From: Streptomyces venezuelae
GTDB lineage: Bacteria; Actinomycetota; Actinomycetes; Streptomycetales; Streptomycetaceae
Direction of reading: 5' to 3'
NCBI RefSeq assembly: GCF_008642355.1
Contig: NZ_CP029193.1
Location: 1,512,001-1,576,000 of the forward strand
Length of the DNA: 64,000 nucleotides
In this document: positions 59,183 through 64,000 of the stretch, piece by piece
Position numbering within the stretch: the stretch's first letter is position 1
Layout: every line of letters starts with the position of its first letter
Notes under the pieces: model-generated
The model's input: only the letters and a program-made list of their open reading frames with translations
Told to the model about the DNA's origin: nothing
The model's database searches: none
Position numbers and translations under genes: made by a program

Positions 59183-59672
59183 GTCACTCCCCACCCGTAC
59201 GAGGGCACCCGGCCCAGGGCAGGTTAACCCTATCGCCCCATCGGTACACGCGTGTATCCCGGTCACAGGATTCACCTACCCCATAAGGAGGTTGACGATT
59301 ACTCTCCGAATCCAACTGATTCCAGGGCGAGTTGGACAAAGGGTCCGACAGTGGGTCGGAGGGAGTCCGATCGCCCCTCCTGAGCGGGCGCTGCGCGGTC
59401 GTCCCGCGCCCGTCGGCGGAACGGGACGTGGGCTATCTCACGTGCGGTTCACGCCTCTTGCGGCGCGCCGCCGATGACGGATCCGGGGACAAGGGACCGG
59501 TTCGGGCACGCACACCCGTCGGGGCCCGCTCGGGGCGTTCGGCGTACGGCAGCCCGCCCCCGTTCCCGCGGGGCGGGCGGCGCCGGGGCGGAGGCCGCGC
59601 ACGCCAGGCGTACGGCGGGCCGCCCGCCCCCTCGGCCCCCGCGTCCCTCTCGGCCCTGCGCTCAAGGAGGCC
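59183..59672. other. Intergenic region with paired hairpins
   Basis: About 490 bp between the small minus-strand gene and the end of the sigma factor gene. It contains the small gene's promoter, the two hairpins listed separately, and an AAGGAGG at 59285-59291 followed by TTG that could start a plus-strand ORF to 59477, which I do not accept because its codon pattern is poor. Nothing else is supported. Confidence 0.5.
59311..59360. repeat. Two adjacent perfect stem-loops
   Basis: TCCAACT (59311-59317) pairs with AGTTGGA (59330-59336), and TCCGAC (59344-59349) pairs with GTCGGA (59355-59360). The two hairpins are 7 nt apart. They could be a terminator pair or a small structured RNA; no adjacent gene on either strand explains them. 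Confidence 0.5.
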
Positions 59673-60215
59673 TCACAGGACGGTCTCCAGACAGTCCCGC
59701 AGCCGCAGCAGCCCGTCGCGCATCCGGGTCTTGACCGTGCCGAGCGGCACGGACAGGCGGTGGGCCACCTCGCGGTAGGTGCAGCCGTCGTAATAGGCGA
59801 GCACGACCGCCTGACGTTGCAGGTCGGTGAGGCTGCCGAGGCAGCCGCGCACCCACTCGCGCTCCAGGCCCGCCTCGACCGCCTCGGCGACCTGGTCGAA
59901 GGCGGGCCCCTCGCCGCGCCGTGCCGCGCGTGCCTCCCGCTCGATCGCGGCCCGTACGCTGCGCACCCGGTCCACCGCCCTGCGGTGCGCCAGCGTGAGG
60001 ATCCACGGCAGGGCGCGGCCGCGCGCCGGGTCGAACCGGGGAGCGGAGCGCCAGAGTTCGACGAGCACTTCCTGGGTCACCTCCTCGGACTGCGCGTGGT
60101 CGCGCAGGACTCTGCGCACGAGGCCGAACACCTGCGCCGACACCAGCCCGTAGAGCTCCTCGAACGCCTCCTGGTCTCCTTCCGCGACCCTCGTCAGCAG
60201 TTCGTCCGCCTTCAT
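59673..60215 (-). CDS. ECF sigma factor, SigK-like
   Basis: 180 residues from MKADELLTRVAEGDQ. Region 2 (FEELYGLVSAQVFGLVRRVLRDHAQSEEVTQEVLVELWRSAPRFDP) and region 4 (LTDLQRQAVVLAYYDGCTYREVAHRLSVPLGTVKTRMRDGL) are complete. It resembles the SigK group of extracytoplasmic-function sigma factors. Those usually have an anti-sigma gene (rskA) next to them; none is present on the downstream side. It is divergent from the DUF4331 gene, which may be in its regulon. Confidence 0.93.
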   Translation of the reverse strand: MKADELLTRVAEGDQEAFEELYGLVSAQVFGLVRRVLRDHAQSEEVTQEVLVELWRSAPRFDPARGRALPWILTLAHRRAVDRVRSVRAAIEREARAARRGEGPAFDQVAEAVEAGLEREWVRGCLGSLTDLQRQAVVLAYYDGCTYREVAHRLSVPLGTVKTRMRDGLLRLRDCLETVL

Positions 60216-60284
60216 TTGTTCCCCCGTCCCCCGACGCCCGGCGGCCGCTCGTGCGGCTGCCCGGCATTCGGCGCGGGGGCCTCG

Positions 60285-60300
60285 GCGGATGGAAATCCGC
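60285..60300. promoter_or_regulatory. Small inverted repeat in the sigma/DUF4331 gap
   Basis: GCGGAT-GGAA-ATCCGC is a perfect 6-bp inverted repeat. It lies 106 nt before the DUF4331 start and includes GGAAAT, which resembles an ECF -35 element, so it may be part of a sigma-dependent promoter. Confidence 0.35.
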
Positions 60301-60405
60301 GCCAATCCGCCGGTGCGGCGGCCCCGAATGGCCTGTGTCAGTCGACCCGTGCGCACCAGTCGGCCGGGTCGGGCCAGGTTCACCGGACACGCAAGGACGG
60401 ATGCG

Positions 60406-61959
60406 ATGACAGCACATGCCAGGAGCCCGCAGGGGCGTCGCGGCCTCGCCGCGCTGGTCTGCGGCGCGCTCGCCGCCGGGGGGCTCGCAGCCGCCGGGGT
60501 GAGTGCGCTGGAGCCGGGCTCCGCGCGGGCCTCCAGCCACCGGGAGGCCCCGCTGATCTCGGGGCAGCCGCAGTACGACAACACGGACGTGTACGCGTTC
60601 GTCAGCCCCGACAAGCCGGACACCACGACCCTCGTGGCGAACTGGACCCCGTTCGAGGAGCCCGCGGGCGGACCCAACTTCTACCCCTTCCCTGATGACG
60701 CCCAGTACGACATCCACATCGACAGCGACGGGGACGCGCAGGGCGATCTGATCTACCGCTGGACGTTCGACAGCAAGGTCAGGAACGGCAACACGTTCCT
60801 GTACAACACGGGACAGGTGACCAGCCTCGACGACCCCGACCTCAACTTCACGCAGACGTACGACATCGACCTGCTGAAGCTGAAGGACCAGAAGGTCGTC
60901 TCCACCAAGAAGGTCGCGAACAACCTGCCGGTCGCGCCGTCGCGGGTGGGCGACGCGTCCATGCCCGACTACAAGAAGCTCCGCGACCAGGCGGTGCGGA
61001 AGGTCGCCGGCGGCGGCACGTCGTACGTCGGGCAGGCCGACGACCCGTTCTTCCTCGATCTGCAGGTGTTCGACTCGCTGTACGGCGGTGACCTCTCGCA
61101 GGTCGGTGACGACACCCTCAAGGGGTACAGCGTGAACTCGGTGGCGCTGCAGGTCCCGACCGCCGACATACGCCAGTCGGAGAAGCAGCCGGTCGTCGGC
61201 GTCTGGTCGACGACCCAGCGCAAGAACGCCAAGGGCGACTACACGCAGGTGTCGCGGCTCGGCAGCCCGCTGGTCGACGAACTCGTGGTGCCGCTGCGCG
61301 ACAAGGACAAGTTCAACGCGTCCTCGCCGTGGAACGACGCGGACTTCCTGCAGTACGTGCAGAAGCCCGAACTGGCGAGGCTCCTGGAGAAGGTCTACGG
61401 CATCAAGGCGCCGGCCGAGCCGAGGAAGGACCTGGTCTCCGTCTTCCTGACCGGCGTGAAGGACCTCAACCAGCCGCCGAACGTACGGCCCGCGGAGGCT
61501 CTGCGGCTCAACACCTCCATCAAGCCGTCGGCCGACCCGAAGCGGCTCGGCGTCCTCGACGGGGACAACGCGGGGTTCCCGAACGGGCGGCGGCTCGCCG
61601 ACGACGTCGTCGACATCGAGCTGCAGGCCGTCGCGGGTGAACTCGTGGGCAACAAGAACGACCTGGGCGACGCGGTGGACGCGAACGACATGGCGTTCGG
61701 CAAGACCTTCCCGTACCTGGCGCTGCCCACGTCGCCGACGCACGCGCCGGCGGCCAAGGGCGGCGGCGACAACACCTCGATGCGCGGCGCGCTCGGGGGC
61801 GGCGCGAAGGTCCGGGCGCCGTCGGTGTCCGACGGGTCCGGCGGATCCGACGCGGTGCTGATCGCCTCCGCGGCGGCCGGCGCCGCGGGTGTGCTCCTCG
61901 TCGGGCTCGGGCTCACGTGGTGGCGGGCGCGGAGGCGGGGGGCCGGCGGGGCCTTCTGA
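60406..61959 (+). CDS. DUF4331 secreted, membrane-anchored protein
   Basis: 517 residues. A signal peptide (RRGLAALVCGALAAGGLAAAGVSA) is followed by the DUF4331 start ASSHREAPLISGQPQYDNTDVYAFVSPDKPDTTTLVANW, its best-known signature. A hydrophobic helix and basic tail at the C-terminus (AAAGAAGVLLVGLGLTWWRARRRG) anchor it in the membrane with the domain outside. ATG has AAGGA upstream. It heads a cluster with a TPR protein and a metal-exporter-like protein. Function of DUF4331 is not established. Confidence 0.92.
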   Translation: MTAHARSPQGRRGLAALVCGALAAGGLAAAGVSALEPGSARASSHREAPLISGQPQYDNTDVYAFVSPDKPDTTTLVANWTPFEEPAGGPNFYPFPDDAQYDIHIDSDGDAQGDLIYRWTFDSKVRNGNTFLYNTGQVTSLDDPDLNFTQTYDIDLLKLKDQKVVSTKKVANNLPVAPSRVGDASMPDYKKLRDQAVRKVAGGGTSYVGQADDPFFLDLQVFDSLYGGDLSQVGDDTLKGYSVNSVALQVPTADIRQSEKQPVVGVWSTTQRKNAKGDYTQVSRLGSPLVDELVVPLRDKDKFNASSPWNDADFLQYVQKPELARLLEKVYGIKAPAEPRKDLVSVFLTGVKDLNQPPNVRPAEALRLNTSIKPSADPKRLGVLDGDNAGFPNGRRLADDVVDIELQAVAGELVGNKNDLGDAVDANDMAFGKTFPYLALPTSPTHAPAAKGGGDNTSMRGALGGGAKVRAPSVSDGSGGSDAVLIASAAAGAAGVLLVGLGLTWWRARRRGAGGAF

Positions 61960-62010
61960 GCCCCTCCGGGGCCCTCCCGGGCCTCCTTCCCGCTCCTCCC
62001 TCCCCGAACG

Positions 62011-62047
62011 GGCGCGGTCCGCACCTGATCCCCGTGCGGACCGCGCC
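62011..62047 (+). terminator. Strong intrinsic terminator between DUF4331 and TPR genes
   Basis: GGCGCGGTCCGCAC (62011-62024) and its exact complement (62034-62047) form a 14-bp stem with a 9-nt loop, followed by a pyrimidine-rich TCTTCCCTCTTTC tract. It should reduce read-through, so the TPR and exporter genes may be expressed at a lower level or from their own promoter. Confidence 0.8.
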
Positions 62048-62087
62048 TCTTCCCTCTTTCGCTTCTCCCGAACGATTGGTTCTCTCC

Positions 62088-63422
62088 ATGGCACGCATCT
62101 CCGTACGGAGCGCCGTGGCCGTCGTCGCGCTGGCTCTCGCGCTCACCTCGGGCGCCGTCGTCGTCAGCGGCGGTGGCGACGAGGGGGCTGGGCGGTCGAC
62201 GCCCGCCGCGGTCGGGCCCGCCGCGCCGCTCGACGGTCTGCGCGGCGGCGACCTGGACCGGGGCGTGGAGGCGCTCAGGACCAGGCTGCGCGAGCAGCCG
62301 AAGGACTTCGCGTCCTGGGCCACGCTCGGCACGGCCTACGTCGAACAGGCCCGCACCCGCGGCGACCCGGCCCTCTACCGCGCCGCCGACCGCGCCCTGG
62401 ACCGCTCCCTCCGGCTGCGCCCCGGATACGACGCGGCGCTCGCGGGGCGCGCCGCCGTCGCCGCCGCCCGGCACGACTTCCGCGGCGCCCTGCGCCACGC
62501 CGAGGCCGCCCTCGCCGAGAACCCGTACGGCGAACGGGCCCTTGCCACCCGTATCGACGCCCTCGTCGAACTCGGGCGCTACGACGCGGCGTCCCGCGCG
62601 GCCGACGAGGCGGACGCGCGACGGCCCGGCGTCCCCGTCTTCACGCGGTACGCGTACGTGCGCGAGCTGCGTGGCGACACCGCGACCGCGCGGCGTGTCC
62701 TGGAGCGGGCGCTCGACGGGGCGACCGCGCCCGGCGACGTCGCGTACGTGGCGACCGCGCTCGGCCAACTGGCCTGGCGGCAGGGCGAGTACAAGGCAGC
62801 GCTGCGGCACTGCGGAGCCGCGCTGCGGGCGGACTCCACGTACCTGCCGGCCCTGGAGTGCCGGGCCAGGGCGCGGGCCGCGCGGGGCGGGACGGCCGCG
62901 GCGGTGGCCGGGCTGCGCGACGTCGTCGGACGGCAGCCGCTGCCGGGGCCTCTCGTCGCGCTCGGCGAGCTGTACGAGGCCGGGGGCGACCTGACGCGGG
63001 CCCGTGAGCAGTACCGCCTCGTGGACGCGTGGGCCGCGCTGGCCCGGGCGAACGGGGTCGACCCGGACCTCGACACGGCGCTCGCCTCCGCCGACCACGG
63101 GGACGAGGCGGAGGCGCTGCGGGCGGCGCGCGCCGCGTGGGAGCGGCGCAGGACGGTCCACACGGCGGACGCGCTCGCGTGGGCGCTGCACGTGAACGGC
63201 AGGGACGAGGAGGCTCTGCGGTACGCGCGGCGCGCGACGGCCACAGGGTTCGAGGAGGCGGCGTTCCGCTACCACCGCGGGATGATCGAACGGGCCGTCG
63301 GGGACGAGACGGCGGCGCGCAGATCGCTGACGTCGGCGCTGCGCCTGAACCCCGGTTTCTCGCCGGTGGGTGCGCGCGAGGCGCGGGAGGCGCTGCGGTC
63401 GCTCGGGGGTGACGTGCCGTGA
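62088..63422 (+). CDS. TPR-repeat protein with N-terminal membrane anchor
   Basis: 444 residues. A hydrophobic start (SAVAVVALALALTSGAVVVS) is an anchor or signal. Tetratricopeptide-like repeats follow from about residue 50: SWATLGTAYVEQA, YRAADRALDRSLRLRPGYDAALAGRAAVAAARHDF, LRHAEAALAENPYGERAL, and ALRYARRATATGFEEAAFRYHRGM near the C-terminus. It probably mediates protein interactions outside the cytoplasm. Its stop overlaps the next start as GTGA, so it is coupled to the metal-exporter-like gene. Confidence 0.9.
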   Translation: MARISVRSAVAVVALALALTSGAVVVSGGGDEGAGRSTPAAVGPAAPLDGLRGGDLDRGVEALRTRLREQPKDFASWATLGTAYVEQARTRGDPALYRAADRALDRSLRLRPGYDAALAGRAAVAAARHDFRGALRHAEAALAENPYGERALATRIDALVELGRYDAASRAADEADARRPGVPVFTRYAYVRELRGDTATARRVLERALDGATAPGDVAYVATALGQLAWRQGEYKAALRHCGAALRADSTYLPALECRARARAARGGTAAAVAGLRDVVGRQPLPGPLVALGELYEAGGDLTRAREQYRLVDAWAALARANGVDPDLDTALASADHGDEAEALRAARAAWERRRTVHTADALAWALHVNGRDEEALRYARRATATGFEEAAFRYHRGMIERAVGDETAARRSLTSALRLNPGFSPVGAREAREALRSLGGDVP

Positions 63423-64000
63423 GGCGCCCGGGGAGCCAGGTGGCCCTGGGTGTCTGGGCCGGTGTGGTGCTCGGGGTGGGTGTCGCGCTCGGCGGCCTCG
63501 GTGGCACGGCGCACGCGCATCCGCTGGGCAACTTCACCGTCAGTCGGTACGACGGACTCGTCGCCGGGCCGGGACGCCTGACGGTCGACCACGTGGAGGA
63601 TCTGGCCGAGATCCCCGCCGCGCAGGCCGCGCCCCGCATCCGTGAGGCGGGCCGGGCCGCCTGGGCCCGGCAGCGCTGCCGGGACGCGGCCGACGACGCC
63701 CGCCTCACCGTCGCGGGGCGCGACACGGAGCTGACCGTGGGCGCCGCGCGGGCCCTCGATCGGCCGGGACAGGCGGGCCTCGGCACCCTCCGCGTCGAAT
63801 GCGCCTTCACCGCTCCCCTGCCGCGGAACGACGGAGTGAGCGTCGAGTTCCGCAGCGGCGGGCGGGACGGCACCGGCTGGCGTGAGGTCACCGCCCGCGG
63901 CGACCGGATGACCCTCACCCGCTCCGACGTGCCGCAAAGGTCCGCGTCGGGGCGGCTCACCCGCTACCCGAAGCGGCTGTTGTCCGCCCCGCCGGGCACC
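63419..64000 (+). CDS. Nickel/cobalt exporter-like membrane protein (5' part only)
   Basis: The first 194 residues are present; the gene runs off the right edge. A GTG start overlaps the TPR stop. A signal/anchor helix (VALGVWAGVVLGVGVALGGLGGTAHA) is followed by HPLGNFTVSRYDGLVAGPGRLTVDHVEDLAEIPAAQA, which I recall as the extracellular start of actinobacterial proteins annotated as nickel transporters (RcnA/HoxN-like C-terminal domain). The membrane part that would prove this is outside the window. Coupled to the TPR protein and downstream of DUF4331. Confidence 0.7.
   Translation, partial: MRRPGSQVALGVWAGVVLGVGVALGGLGGTAHAHPLGNFTVSRYDGLVAGPGRLTVDHVEDLAEIPAAQAAPRIREAGRAAWARQRCRDAADDARLTVAGRDTELTVGAARALDRPGQAGLGTLRVECAFTAPLPRNDGVSVEFRSGGRDGTGWREVTARGDRMTLTRSDVPQRSASGRLTRYPKRLLSAPPGT

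Noticed and set aside
59136..59477. Plus-strand ORF with an internal AAGGAGG-TTG start
   Set aside because: The Arg/Pro-rich translation has no family resemblance and it overlaps the better-supported minus-strand small gene and the two hairpins.

Overview
The window is GC-rich chromosomal DNA from an actinomycete, almost certainly a Streptomyces. The evidence is the strong GC bias at third codon positions, frequent GTG starts, many GTGA/ATGA gene overlaps, the density of TetR/GntR regulators, and proteins with close Streptomyces counterparts (a 3-alpha/20-beta-hydroxysteroid dehydrogenase homologue, an orphan type ISP protein, secreted penicillin acylase and subtilase). I see no insertion sequence, prophage, CRISPR array, rRNA or tRNA. 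It reads as accessory metabolic and regulatory chromosome rather than a mobile island.

Layout. 1-1911: start of a kdp potassium-pump operon on the minus strand (27-codon membrane peptide, kdpF, kdpA, first codons of kdpB). 2019-5880: VOC and cupin genes, a GlxA-type regulator and a ThDP enzyme. 5895-11808: the most unusual locus, a class-3 lipase gene divergent from a 959-residue fusion of a catalase-like domain to an alpha-dioxygenase/cyclooxygenase-like heme peroxidase, followed by an overlapping nitroreductase-like gene. 12288-15150: gluconate module (FadR-type repressor, gluconokinase, GntP permease). 15222-17847: amino-acid permease and an unknown TPR-like protein. 18058-21407: FAD-dependent dehydrogenase divergent from TetR and a hydroxysteroid dehydrogenase. 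21456-24438: Nudix, two DUF202 proteins, quinone oxidoreductase, and a histidine-rich small protein. 24530-30021: acyl-CoA catabolism in two convergent operons (phosphotransferase plus acyl-CoA dehydrogenase; SDR, acyl-CoA ligase and TetR), resembling the levulinate/ACAD10-11 logic. 30069-37875: hydrolases, an MHS transporter, a secreted penicillin acylase, unknown genes. 37997-46287: SoxR, MaoC, acyl-CoA dehydrogenase, alcohol and aldehyde dehydrogenases, a urea transporter and three TetR regulators whose probable operators can be read from the DNA. 46343-52659: sulfotransferase, secreted subtilase, MFS and citrate-type transporters, TetR. 52707-58772: homogentisate dioxygenase under a long palindrome, a HutC-type regulator, an orphan type ISP protein, and a TetR-controlled DrrAB-like ABC exporter. 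58913-64000: small protein, ECF sigma factor, DUF4331 secreted protein, TPR protein and the start of a metal-exporter-like gene.

How the genes work together. Most of the window is small catabolic or export modules, each with a local repressor. For seven of them a matching inverted repeat can be placed in the controlled promoter, and two repeats (around AAGCGCTT and AAAYTA-N7-TAGTTT) occur twice, linking separate transcription units into probable regulons. The lipase, heme-fusion and reductase locus is the best candidate for an undescribed system: a possible bacterial oxylipin pathway in which a fatty acid is released, oxygenated by a Tyr-radical dioxygenase and processed by a fused catalase-like domain. 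All functional statements rest on motif recognition by eye, with no database search.
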